Shown piece by piece: positions 53,872-64,000 of a stretch of 64,000 nt of DNA; positions within the stretch are counted from its first letter, which is position 1; the number at the start of each line of letters is the position of its first letter. Both the position numbers and the translations under genes were made by a program. This DNA comes from Chondrosia reniformis (lineage: Eukaryota > Porifera > Demospongiae > Chondrillida > Chondrillidae). The notes beneath the pieces were generated by a model. That model made no database searches, had not been told where the DNA came from, and saw only the letters and a list, made by a program, of their open reading frames with translations. The stretch is taken from NCBI GenBank assembly GCA_947172415.1, contig OX359195.1, positions 6,051,501 through 6,115,500 of the forward strand. The letters run 5' to 3'.

Positions 53872-54256
53872 CAGTGGACCCTTGCCAATCCGAATTGCAT
53901 TAATCCGAACCCTCACAAATCCGAATGAGGAATAACTAATCATACGTCACCGCCAAGCCAAACATTTTGGCCTTACGCGGACGATTCCAGGTTAAATACG
54001 TGTAATGGCATCTATAACGAAGGCCAAGAGAGCGCACAAGACCCTAACTGTCGATCTCAAACTGAAGCTGTTCGACCAGATCGGAAAGAAATCCTATACT
54101 GTGCTCTGTGACAAAAATTGAGTGTTGATAATTAAGACTATATTTGTACTTTGTACACATTTTGTGAAACTTTTACTAATATGAACAAATTTACTAATCT
54201 GAACACATTCCTGTAGCCTTTGGGACAATGCTATTCGAAATGGCGAGGGTCCACTG
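53872..54256 (+). mobile_element. Tigger/pogo-type MITE, copy 3
   Basis: Same termini, TA flanks and position after the Kelch stop as copies 1 and 2. Confidence 0.75.
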
Positions 54257-54562
54257 TACAATACTTCAAATAAAATGTACACATAAAACTAATACAAATT
54301 GTTTACCTTGTAAACTAGTACACTTCCTGTTTACCATGTAAACTAGTACACTTCCTGTGCACCCTTTTTAGTAGTGGCAGTAGGATGTCTGTATACTTGA
54401 CTGTATGAGTCACGGAGCAGTGCATATGGAAAGCAGTTTTCCAACTGATCCATTGAAATAAAGGGAGTCATTTGTACAAGCTACATACGTAGAATAGAAA
54501 TACTTTCAAAGTGATAATCAAACCACAAGTAATCATTTACAAAGAGGGAAAACATTAAAGAA

Positions 54563-54634
54563 GCAATTGCTGGGAATCGAAGCCATAACAGCTGGTTATG
54601 ACCACCAGTGCTCTGCCACTGAGTTACAATTGCC
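54563..54634 (-). repeat. tRNA-derived SINE head, copy 3
   Basis: Same arrangement as 22904-22975, with a change in the A-box (GAGTTACAATTG on the + strand). Confidence 0.55.
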
Positions 54635-54877
54635 ACAGCAATGCCCCCCTCATGTTTCCCCTCTTAAGCTAACTACAAAGCAGCAGTTAGTCTTCATTCA
54701 CATGTAACTTAACAACACTTTAGTAAGGATGGAAAAATGTATGTTTTACACATAATACCATGGGATGACATACCAGATCTAGTAACAGATATATTGCCTC
54801 TCAGTGCCTAGGACTATCTTTCGCTCTCTCCACTTCCCGACCGAGCTTCATTAGTCTTGAAGAGGTAAACTACGTAC

Positions 54878-55291
54878 ATGGAGAATGGGCAGATGTGTAA
54901 TGGTATCCATGGTTACCATTCTTTAGCAGTCAACATATATCCACTAAGAATTCCTTCATCTTTTCTTTCTGGTGGTGTTCACCATAAAAGGAGAATATGG
55001 ACCCACCAATGCTGTGCATGGCAATTGCCAGGCAATGAACATTGTTTTCATGAGCTATACATAGAAATGAACCATCAATTAACCAAATTTACCAAATGTC
55101 CCGTTTTTCACAATTTAAGATGTAAATTATTTAATGAGTGTAATATCATTAACCCCCATTTTTATACTCCAAATAATATACAGAAATGCCTCTATATCCT
55201 TTCATACCCTAATAAACAAATCACTGTATTTATCTCATGTACTTGCAGCATAAATCAGTCACCTAGCTTTACTCAACATATACTTGTATAA
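54878..55291 (+). CDS. Hypothetical ORF, copy 3 of 23219-23521
   Basis: 137 codons. Shares GGVHHKRRIWTHQCCAWQLP with the other copies and runs on because the stop at TAGAAATG of copy 1 is CAGAAATG here. Not recognised; may be non-coding. Confidence 0.2.
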   Translation: MENGQMCNGIHGYHSLAVNIYPLRIPSSFLSGGVHHKRRIWTHQCCAWQLPGNEHCFHELYIEMNHQLTKFTKCPVFHNLRCKLFNECNIINPHFYTPNNIQKCLYILSYPNKQITVFISCTCSINQSPSFTQHILV

Positions 55292-55667
55292 ATGCATACA
55301 ATTCACTCACCACCTCCTCTCCAATTTATCCAGTTGCAGTCAATGTCTTTTAGTGTGACTTATAGACCCTTGTGGTTGGGCTGTCTTTACTGATTTCAGT
55401 TTTGTATAGCATGTCACAATAATAAACAATCATTATTATTATTATTTTTAACCCTTAACGTTATCAATGTCTTGTCTCTACTGTATGCGTATGTTTGTGT
55501 TAGTCTGTATCCTAGCAATGCATCCATGCTGATCTTAAAGTGTTGGTATATAGGTACTCTGTCTGGTTTGAAGGCAAGCTCTGGTAAAGCTGATCCAATG
55601 TACACTAAAAGTAAAGTCCAAATAGTCAAGTCGTCTTGAGACCAATCTGCAGTAACATGGACAGCAT

Positions 55668-55812
55668 GTCCACTTTACAAAAGTTTGCTCAATTACTCGT
55701 CGACGCCTCTGACAAATTGTGTAACGAAGTACACAAGGAATTGGGAACAACTTTATTGAAGGAAGTTGAAGAGAAGAGTGCATGGAGGAGTGGCTGAGCG
55801 CCTGGAACAACT
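55668..55812 (+). pseudogene. 3' part of CARD exon 1, copy 2
   Basis: Same 5' truncation and 4-nt change as 24003-24152, so the remnant was duplicated with the unit. Confidence 0.7.
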
Positions 55813-55922
55813 ACGAATAAGTAGGACGCCTGTATAGTTTATGTCTCTTAAAAATGTACAATTTATGTTTCACAAAAGTAAGCCTTATTTTAAATATGTA
55901 TACGTATTTAATTTTTATTTAG

Positions 55923-56150
55923 CCTACTCCTATGAAAAACCTTCAAATTAAGCTAACCATCTAATACATAAGGATTAAGGGTAAAGAAGGTCCACCTTCT
56001 CTAGAAGATCTAAAGACGTGTTGCTGTGACCAAATAGAAGCTGCCTTTGACGATCGGACAAAGTACACCAAAGCAGAAAGTGATGTTGAGCTATGTAAAG
56101 ATCTAGAGAAACTACTTCGCATATGATTCTTTCGTTTGAATAAATGGACT
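55923..56150 (+). pseudogene. Exon 2 remnant without the palindromic insertion
   Basis: Acceptor TTTATTTAG then CCTACTCC (two bases short), a stop at CCATCTAATAC, the same KFRDACK deletion as 24261, and a stop at CATATGATTC. It continues through TTCGTTTGAATAAATGG, the uninterrupted target site of the element at 24466-26046. Confidence 0.75.
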
Positions 56151-56363
56151 AAGACAACATATACGTGTATATTTAAATTTTGTTATAGTTGAAGTCTGTA
56201 GCTAAAGTGAAAATTAATGTGATATCATCATTTTCTTGTACATATATGATTAATTGACATGCATATGAAATGAAAAAGTAGACGATTACAGGAAGCAGGG
56301 CTAATAATCCAATATTATTATTGGGTGTATCCTTTAGGTTCCCACGCTTAAATAGACCGCAAT

Positions 56364-56997
56364 ATGGCGGAGGGAGGATATAACAGAATCTTTACTAGTC
56401 TCGCGTAGCCAGACCGCTTTCACCAGGAGGGAAAGGGTCTGGTATAATGCCTATACGCGGCTTGTACAGAGCCCCCCGGAAGAAGGGGGTGATAATTGCA
56501 TTCCACACCTCGCGTCACCCGGCAACCGGCCGCCCACCGACTACCGGTGTTGCGTAAACAATCGTCCGAAGCCCATTTGCACAGTGCGAACGAACGCCAC
56601 CCGGAGATGCTCTAATCGACGATTCGAGCGACGTGAGCGAGGGGCGGTTTAGCAGCGTTCTAGGCTTTCAATTACATCGACAGTAGTGCACATTCCTGTT
56701 AAGCGCCACCAATGGGCTTCGGACGATTGTTTACGCAACACCGGTAGTCGGTGGGCGGCCGGTTGCCGGGTGACGCGAGGTGTGGAATGCAATTATCACC
56801 CCCTTCTTCCGGGGGGCTCTGTACAAGCCGCGTATAGGCATTATACCAGACCCTTTCCCTCCTGGTGAAAGCGGTCTGGCTACGCGAGACTAAATCTTTA
56901 CCGAAGTCGAGAATATAATTCAAAAACATTATACTAGCCTTTTGGATAAGCTTGATGTAGAAAAACTGGTGGACTACTTGTACGAGAAGAAAATGGT
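56364..56997 (+). pseudogene. CARD exon 1 split by a foldback and cut short
   Basis: ATG 56364, MAEGGYNRIFT, then the insertion 56396-56892, resuming EVENIIQKHYTSLLDKLDVE. It ends at EKKMV at about 56997, where the sequence joins the right arm of the palindromic element. It cannot encode the domain. Confidence 0.8.
56396..56892. mobile_element. MULE-like foldback element (497 bp)
   Basis: Ends TAGTCTCGCGTAGCCAGACC and GGTCTGGCTACGCGAGACTA; arms of about 190 bp pair almost fully (GGAGGGAAAGGGTCTGG, CCGGCAACCGGCCGCCCACC). A 9-bp AATCTTTAC duplication (56387-56395 and 56893-56901) is typical of Mutator-like elements. Markedly more GC-rich than its surroundings. No ORF. Confidence 0.85.
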
Positions 56998-57388
56998 GGC
57001 GTCTGCAATCGTATTCGGAGTCTGAAGGACGACCGTAGCTATAGCTGGCCGGCAAAACTATTAAAGAATATCCAGGAATCTGATTGGCGCTTGTGATCTG
57101 CACCAATTGCCGGATCAATAGCCGCGAAATGAACGTCTTGCCGGATCAATAGCCACTGCGTTGAACAAATGGACTAAGACAACATATACGTGTATATTTA
57201 AATTTTGTTATAGTTGAAGTCTGTAGCTAAAGTGAAAATTAATGTGATATCATCATTTTCTTGTACATATATGATTAATTGACATGCATATGAAATGAAA
57301 AAGTAGACGATTACAGGAAGCAGAGCTAACAATCCAATATTAATATTGGGTGTGTCCTTTAGGTTCCCACGCTTAAATAGACCGCAAT
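56998..57388. repeat. Duplicate of 25884-26272
   Basis: From GGCGTCTGCAATCGTATTCG on, nearly base-for-base the right arm of the palindromic element and the 5' flank of gene A. It marks a breakpoint of the segmental duplication that made exon-1 copy C. Confidence 0.75.
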
Positions 57389-57751
57389 ATGGCGAAGGGA
57401 GGATATAACAGAATCTTTACCGAAGTCGAGAATATAATTCAAAAACATTATACTAGCCTTTTGGATAAGCTTAATGTAAAAAAACTGGTGGACTACTTGT
57501 ACGAGGAGAAAATGGTGAGCGGACCATTGATGGAGAAGATAGAAAAGGCAGACAGTCGACGAGAAGCCAATAAAGTGTACATCGACCATCTCCGCTCTAG
57601 TGCACAGTGTCCACTTTACAAAAGTTCGCTCAATCACTCGTCGACACCTCTGATAAACTCTGTAACGAAGTACACAGGGAATGGGGAACTACTTTACTGA
57701 AGGAAGTTAAAAAGAAGAATGGAGGAGGGGCTGAGCGCCTAGAACAACTAC
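57389..57751 (+). pseudogene. CARD exon 1 of GTPase gene C, 1-nt deletion
   Basis: MAKGGYNRIFTEVENIIQKH as in gene A, then a single G is missing at CTCTAGTGCACAG (others CTAGTGGCACAG), so the frame leaves the CARD after DHLRSS. The donor CTAC|GTAAGT is kept. The rest of the exon is intact in the old frame. Gene C is therefore probably inactive from this start. Confidence 0.75.
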
Positions 57752-57822
57752 GTAAGTAAGACTTTTGATTTAATAATGGTATACAGGACCCTTAGACACA
57801 AAGGGCATTAAAGGAGGGCGGT

Positions 57823-58511
57823 CAATTAAACTTTAACCTTACGTTGCGAAGGTGTCAATAGATACGTTTTGCAATTGCTCAGCAAGGGGAGAAACGATTT
57901 GTAGGAGGAATCGATTTTGCGCTATCGCAACTTTGTGTTACAATAGAACTAAAGGATAAACCAAGATAGGCTTTAGTTTTAGTTCTTCAAAAGAGGGATA
58001 TCTTTCTTAGTCTTCCAACAACATAATCAAAGGACTATGCACTTGATGTCCTGACCGTTCAAGCAAACGAAATAACCGACGGCTTTGGAAGACCGCATTG
58101 CATGCTAATAGCCTACTAGAATACAAAGCGTATGAATAGCTCATTAGCTGACTGAGCATACCTTTCTCTAAATATGGAAGGTGATGACCACTAATTGACC
58201 GCAGAATTTCTCAAGGAATGTCGAGAACTGCAAAATCGGCCGAGAGTCCTCAGACCCTTACTGAAGCGGTGATTGCGCAATGAAAGGGTCTTATTTCATC
58301 AGACTAGTCCATTTCGCGCGGACGCCAGCGCACATTTCAATTTTTATTATTATAGTAGTATTATTTACAATATAATATTTTCGAGCAATCTGATTGGCCC
58401 TCCAGAATCCTGGTATGCTGAGTCAGCAAGACCAAGAAATGCGGCGAAATGTGCCAGACCCACCTTACGCAGGCGGTAGCCATTATTGCGGAAGTGGGGC
58501 TGGGCACGAGA
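57823..58511. mobile_element. Unknown insertion in intron 1 of gene C
   Basis: Replaces the TGCCTCCTGGGTATCCGCCC stretch of the other copies. More GC-rich than the surroundings. Its right end GGGCACGAGACTAC recalls the TAGTCTCG end of the foldback at 56396. Short ORFs (58273-58479) have no recognised domain, and no clear inverted repeat or target duplication was found. Confidence 0.35.
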
Positions 58512-58777
58512 CTACCCATATTTTGGGGCTAAGTACTACTTTCTCGCCCCCGAGCGATTATCGTCGGCTGGCAGGAAGCTGGGGATAGCAAGCCAGGCTA
58601 CATTGGGGCGAGTCTGAGCGAGCCCGTCGAACACGGATGTTATCTGTATAATAATTGTTTATTAACGTGACACATGCTATAACTAAAAATACAGCACTAG
58701 GCCAAGCTGGGCCCATGAGCCACTATACGTAACTAAATTTATATATAGTTAGGTAAAGTATGTCTAGTTTGGAGTCC

Positions 58778-59133
58778 CTGATTCACAAGCCTGGTCTTGA
58801 GTCATGATCACTGATTCACAAGTCTGGTCTTGAGTCATGATCACTGATTCACAAGTCTGGTCTTGAGTCATGATCACTGATTCACAAGCCTGGTCTTGAG
58901 TCATGATCACTGATTCACAAGCCTGGTCTTGAGTCATGATCACTGATTCACAAGTCTGGTCTTGAGTCATGATCACTGATTCACAAGCCTGGTCTTGAGT
59001 CATGATCACTGATTCACAAGTCTGGTCTTGAGTCATGATCACTGATTCACAAGCCTGGTCTTGAGTCATGATCACTGATTCACAAGTCTGGTCTTGAGTC
59101 ATGATCACTGATTCACAAGTCTGGTCTTGAGTC
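58778..59133. repeat. 33-bp minisatellite, 11 units
   Basis: Unit CTGATTCACAAGYCTGGTCT followed by TGAGTCATGATCA, with a T/C variant alternating at one site. Because 33 is a multiple of 3 it makes an 11-residue repeat ORF on the minus strand (TQDQ[TA]CESVIM), which is not a gene. The homologous place at about 6560 has a single unit. Confidence 0.95.
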
Positions 59134-59582
59134 ACAGTATGCACCATGGAAAAAGTAACAGCGAAATATTAAACGAGAATTTACAAGCGTTAAATAAACC
59201 GATAAATTGCAAACGATAAGCGTTAATATTGTTTCTGCTTACCGAGAAATATTTCGACAAATGTTAAACGTTAAGCGATAAGCTAACAACAGAAGGCGCT
59301 TTACACTTTGTTACCGTTTTGTGTAGTTCATTTTTAGTGTATGAATGTGTTTACTTGCATATAACATGCCATAATATTAAGGCTAATATACAGATTATGA
59401 ATCAATTCATTGCATTACATTACATATATGGAGATCTGATAACAAGAAATACTGTTAACGAGAAATGATTCGACTTCTCACCATGGATTTCTCCTTAACC
59501 AGTTTTCACTGTATATATCATTCCATAACTAGCAGCACCTAAAAAGAAATTTAATAATTTTAATTTCTTATTTTGTATTTAG

Positions 59583-59914
59583 CACCTACTCCTTTGAAAG
59601 GCTTTCCAAGGGAGCTAATTAATGAATACATAAGGATAAAGAACAACTTTCGTGAAACTTGTAAAAGAGGGCTACCACCTTCTCTAGACGATCTGAAGAC
59701 ATATTGCTGTGACCAGATAGAAGCTGCCTTTGATGATCAGCCAAAGTATATCAAAGCAGAAGATGACATTGACCATTGTAACGATCTGGAGAAGCTGCTT
59801 CGTATATTATTCTTTCGTTTGAATAAATGGATCAGTTTTGAGTTTCTGGAGCGAGTTGTGGATTACTTTAAACCAGCACTTAAGCCAATGGCCAAAGAAA
59901 TAGAAGACTATAAG
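59583..59914 (+). CDS. Exon 2, helical linker, gene C
   Basis: Acceptor TATTTAG, donor TATAAG|GTATA; 332 nt, open. Short variable segment (EAAFDDQPKYIKAEDDIDHC). WISFEFLERVVDYFKPALKP. The donor is GTATAT rather than GTATGA. Confidence 0.7.
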
Positions 59915-60101
59915 GTATATGCCAATTTGGCTGTCACTGATTTCTGAATCATAACATTAAAATTATTATGAATATGATCATTTTTTTGTAAAGTATACTG
60001 CCAAAGTATAATCTATCAAGTTCCAAAATTCAGACATTTAGTTAAATATTTTCAAAAATGCCTCCAATAATATTATAATTTATTGTTGAATGTACATGCA
60101 G

Positions 60102-60500
60102 ATCAAATTGAAGCCTTTTCTTGAAGAAAGGTTGACTAAAATATACGAACTGCAACAGACCCACAAGGAGGAGTGTGAAAATGAAGAAGGATTCCTAAAA
60201 CTAGCTGTACACTATGGACTGGATACAAAAGATTTGCGAGTGAAAGATTTGTTAGAAGAGCGAGACTTTCTTGCTGACAGATTGGAGATTCCTAGATACT
60301 TATTGATTCCCCAGACATGGAGGAGGGGAAACTCCATCACAATAGTGTACTGGACGTTGGAGGAACTCAAGGAATCAGTCACTAAACAAATCAGGGTTAA
60401 GAAATCAGAGCTGATAGCTCACAAAATCGAGTGGATCCAATTAGGGAGCTCGAGTCTAGATCGTATTGTGATTGATCACCACACAATTTTTGGAAGCATG
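60102..60500 (+). CDS. Exon 3, GTPase type, gene C
   Basis: Acceptor CATGCAG, donor GCATG|GTATG; 399 nt, open. Two extra residues (GSSSLDR for GSLDR) and tail IDHHTIFGSM. TKDLRV replaces AGGLRV. Confidence 0.7.
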
Positions 60501-61017
60501 GTATGTGTTCCTTGTTTACGTATATATATAACTACATTCCTCTATAGTCAACTACAATAGGAATAGTAATCATATATAGCTAGCTTGTATACATCCAATC
60601 TTCATATATAAATTATACCATTAATACTAAAAATATACTAAATAAGGCTTCCTAATTTAAAAATTGCATGCAAAATTCTGAACAATCCTTGTAAATGACT
60701 GTTTATTATCAGCCAAGTGACTGTAGTCTTATCTTGGTTGGGACACCAATGTCCTATTAAAGTGGCAACCAGTGACTCACCACTGATGAATCCTAAAAGG
60801 GGGGAAATAGCTGTTTGTTGTTCTTTGATGATGTTTTCCATGACTGGGAAGCACTAGTTGCTAAATGAATAGAACTTCACTATAACCAATTAAGGTAGAC
60901 TTAGTCACTTGCATGGTGGATTCAGCATAAAATTTACTACTTACATCGTTCATTGTAGTGATTATACGTATGACATACACACTCAAGAGAATGTGTGATT
61001 TTCTTGTATTTTTATAG

Positions 61018-62548
61018 ATTCATGCAACAGTTGGTGATATAATGATTTCTCCAGAAGATTCATCAATTCTGACAATTGGTCCTTTTGGTCATGGTAAAGC
61101 CACTTTTTTGCGTTTCTTTTGTCAGAATGAAGATGGCTTTAATACACCGCACCAAATCAGAGGTGTTAAGAGGTTTAAAAAGAAGGTATACCACGTTTTC
61201 AAGACCCCAGGCTTTGAAGCACCAGCTGAGTTAGATGAGGCTAAAATTGCTGAATTAGGCTTGAAATTCTTGGAGGAAGTTAAAAATGTCTTTGTGCAAG
61301 CAGGAGAAGCCATAACTGCACTATTTTTAGTGTACAATCCTCATGCTGGTGAGGTGTCCCATTCCATGGATCAACTGCTGCAAGCAGTCAAAATTTCTTG
61401 GAATCACACTATTTTGGTGGTTACACATGCATCTACGTTCTTGCCTGCAAAATCGGAACGAGATCAATATCAACGTTGGAATGCCTACTTGGAGAGTGAT
61501 GGCTGCCCTAAATCCCTGAAAGAAATGGTAAAAAGAGTAAATAACCGCTGCCTACTGGTAGAAAGTGTACCAACAAAGAATGAATACTGCAATACTATAG
61601 CTGAGAGGTGTGTGGAAATGTTAGACCGTATTCAGAAGGATCATGGTGTTTACAGAAATAGTTTGTTTCTAAGTGCTCGTGAAGAGGCTTCAAAGAGGTT
61701 GCTCAAGTCCTATAAATCCTTTGCTAATGATGAGCAATTCAGAAAAGTGATAGATGAACAAAAGGAAGGTTTTAAGGACTTGAAGATGCAGGTAATGCAA
61801 TTTCAAAAAAAATCGAGCACTGATTCCTTTGATCAAAGAAATAGCTACGGAGTTTCAAGAATTTCTTAAAACTCTGGAGTCTGCTAAGAAAGGTGGTAAA
61901 ATTGCTGCAGTTACTGGCGTTGCAGGAGGCATTGGATTGGGGGTTTTGGGTGGCATTTTGGCACCATTTACTGCGGGAGCATCTTTAGGTCTCCTAATAG
62001 CAGGTGGAGTAGCAGCTGGGACTGGAATCGGAACCGGTGCAGTCGTATGGGGGATAACCAAACTTATAGAGAAGTTTGAGGAAGAAGATGTGATTAGAAA
62101 GGCCGAAGGTCCACTCCGAGAGTATAGAGAAGATCTAATTGCCTTCTACGAGACTTACGATGTGGTGACAGCCAAACTAAAAGAGAGCATTATTAGCTTA
62201 TTAGATGGTTCACAGATTGATGAAGATGCTTTTGTAGCTGCTATTTGCTTGGCTCTGGGTGTCAAGGAGAACGATGTCACTACTGCTTCAGATGTGATTC
62301 AGAAGATAATATTTTTTCATGTGTTTCGTGGGAATAATGAAGAATTAAAGCAATCATTAGGCAAAATAGCAGCTGGTTTTGGAGAATTTAATCAAAGTAC
62401 CAGTGCAGCTGAAGTAGCTGCTCGTACCTTCCTCTTGGCTCACAAAGAAGGTATGCCAATTGACCACTACTTACTTGAAGCTATCAAATTAATGGAGATT
62501 GAACTGGAAGCATTGGAAAATTTGAGTAATTTGAGTAATTTGAATTAA
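61018..62548 (+). pseudogene. GTPase/ApoL-hairpin exon 4, gene C, frameshifted
   Basis: Acceptor TTTTTATAG; P-loop GPFGHGKAT, KTPGFEA, TILVVTHA. At the A-run in QFQKK (about 61804-61812) two bases fewer than in gene B shift the frame, so the GTPase half (ORF to 61869) and the hairpin half (from 61829) are in different frames. One codon (K of NEKYC) is also missing. Otherwise the hairpin and C-terminus match gene B. A homopolymer error in the assembly is a real alternative. Confidence 0.75.
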
Positions 62549-64000
62549 TCATGCAGTAGTAGCATAACTAAACTTTGTATATGCACTGGCATAAATTTAA
62601 ACCTTAAAATATTTTATAAATGGCTGAACTATATACATGCATAAACTTATTTTTTGTAATTAAGTTTTTGTAGTATCAAGTTAATTCATTACTGCTATAT
62701 AGTGACAACTTTATAAATGGCTGAATTATATACATGCATAAACTTATTTTTTGTAATTAAGTTTTTGTAGTATCAATTGCAAGTTAATTCATTACTGCTA
62801 GTGACAACAGTATACCAGAAATTAAAATGTACATTTATATATATAGGGCTGTTACTCTGACAATGGAAAGATATGAAGTTATATATATATATAGACTTGG
62901 TGTCATGCAGCATTTACGTATATACAGTACAATTGCAAGTTACAAGTTACTAAGGTAATCTAATCTATTTAATAATTATATAAATAATTCATATGGCTCC
63001 AAGAAAGGACCTATATATATAGCAACAAACAGATCTAGAATGGGCATAGTTTCATAAAGTTTAGGGTATAAAACTCATTTTAAATTAAGGGATTTATATT
63101 TATATAGGTCTCCATTTGGTAGAAAATGGAGGACAAAGTCTGCATATAAATGCCATAGGACTATAGAAAAGCTATAGTAAATTTAAATTTATATTGAAAC
63201 AAATTGCAAGTGTTATGTTATATTGATAAAAATTATCAATTGGTCATGCAGATCACTGTGAAACCGACATACATGTGTATGACAAACGTCTGGCGAAATA
63301 TTGCTTAATTAAAGTTGCAAAATAATCAAGATATAATGATCCCCAGGCATTATATGTAGCTACACTTTGGTCACACTTAATCAATATAATATATGTAATT
63401 TGGCAGAGTGGATCTATGGTATAATATGAGTGATATGAAGATATAGTGTGTCCTTTTAGTTTGACATTTTGAACATCTATAGAATTGTAGTTTGTATGAC
63501 TTTTGTCAACTCTGAGAAACTTCTTCATTGACCTCAAAATGGAGAGATTAACCACTTAAACACTAAGTTCAACACAGAAGATTCTTTTTCTGTATATCCT
63601 CTTGCCATTCCTTAGCTGATGGTGAGGTTAAGCGAGGAAAGTGAGCACTGTCAACGCCTCCAGGCTTACATTGAGAGCTTGCTTGTCAATGTTATGAATA
63701 AACATCCTGAATTACTGGAAGACTTCTAAATAGTAATTTAGTAATTTTATTATATACAGCACAGTTTTAGCGTAACTTTCTCCCTTTTTTTAATTATTGT
63801 AAGTATGTTTATATATATATTTTTTGGAAGTCAGGGGGAAGGGATTTATCCATTCACATTTTTATCCAATTCTACATTCTGTCGGTAACTGAGCTATATT
63901 ATCATGTATTCATACAGTATAGACAGACAGACATTGGAAGTTCAAACTTTACGAAACTTGCTTGAGGTATATCAAACCTCCAGTGAAGTTGCATGAAGAT
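62549..64000. other. 3' flank of gene C to window end
   Basis: The conserved block here reads TTTAAACCTTAAAATATTTT: the AATAAA of genes A and B is deleted. The tandem 3' duplication, uninterrupted family R (62935-63190) and the junction to Kelch intron 3 (about 63830) follow. A further Kelch exon is expected just past the window end. Confidence 0.55.

Larger units (their letters stand above)
57752..59582 (+). other. Intron 1 of gene C
   Basis: Normal intron start to about 57822, then a ~690-bp insertion of unknown type (57823-58511), a return to intron 1 (GGGGCTAAGTAC at 58526), then a jump to sequence of the 6.46-7.03 kb type with the minisatellite. The last part (59134-59582) matches 6590-7035. 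Confidence 0.5.

Noticed and set aside
58764-59147. 127-codon repetitive ORF (TQDQTCESVIM repeats)
   Set aside because: It is the open frame of a 33-bp minisatellite; the homologous locus at 6.56 kb has one unit and no ORF.
1-64000. CRISPR array, bacterial operon or phage
   Set aside because: Spliceosomal introns, AATAAA signals and animal transposons throughout; the only short regular repeat is the gapless minisatellite.

Overview
The window looks like nuclear DNA of an AT-rich, repeat-dense invertebrate animal. GT-AG introns, CARD-like and Kelch domains, animal-type DNA transposons, a Penelope-like element and tRNA-derived SINEs all point that way. A sponge or cnidarian is my best guess; this rests on recalled resemblance of the protein families and is not proven here. 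No prokaryotic features, rRNA or CRISPR were seen.

The backbone is a tandem array of one multi-exon gene family, all on the + strand. Four exon types recur. Exon 1 (about 364 nt) encodes a CARD-like death-fold domain. Exon 2 (329-350 nt) and exon 3 (393-402 nt) encode a helical linker region. The terminal exon is either (G) an AIG1/GIMAP-like P-loop GTPase followed by a glycine-rich hydrophobic hairpin resembling that of apolipoprotein L, or (K) a Kelch beta-propeller. Intron phases are the same in every copy (1 between exons 1 and 2, 0 elsewhere), so modules can be exchanged without losing frame. GTPase and Kelch exons alternate: G remnant 4958, G 10269-12940, K 16602, K 20949, G 32898, K 37351, G 49048, K 52606, G 61018.

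Layout: 1-12.9 kb holds scrambled, broken GTPase-type copies, including a Penelope-like GIY-YIG element inserted in a GTPase exon. 14.9-17.5 kb is a broken Kelch copy. 18.9-21.9 kb is a Kelch gene with its own exons 1-3. 24-26 kb is a remnant carrying a palindromic element with a Ginger-like element nested in it. 26.3-34.4 kb is complete GTPase gene A, followed by Kelch A (35.9-38.3 kb). 41.2-50.6 kb is complete GTPase gene B, followed by Kelch B (52.6-53.5 kb). 55.7-57.0 kb holds remnants, one carrying a MULE-like foldback. 57.4-62.5 kb is GTPase gene C, with two frameshifts. The A and B units are repeats of about 15-16 kb.

Intron 1 and the intergenic spaces are packed with repeats: LINE fragments (RT C-terminus, and a PHD-finger ORF), Tigger/pogo elements, several TA-flanked MITEs, tRNA-derived SINEs, foldbacks, a 33-bp minisatellite and a degraded Ulp1/C48-type protease domain.

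The main hypothesis is a rapidly evolving, probably innate-immune gene cluster in which a common CARD/linker front end is joined either to a membrane-active GTPase effector or to a Kelch sensor/adaptor. Kelch exons A and B keep open frames although their own upstream exons are partly or wholly lost, so they may serve as alternative terminal exons of the GTPase gene just upstream.
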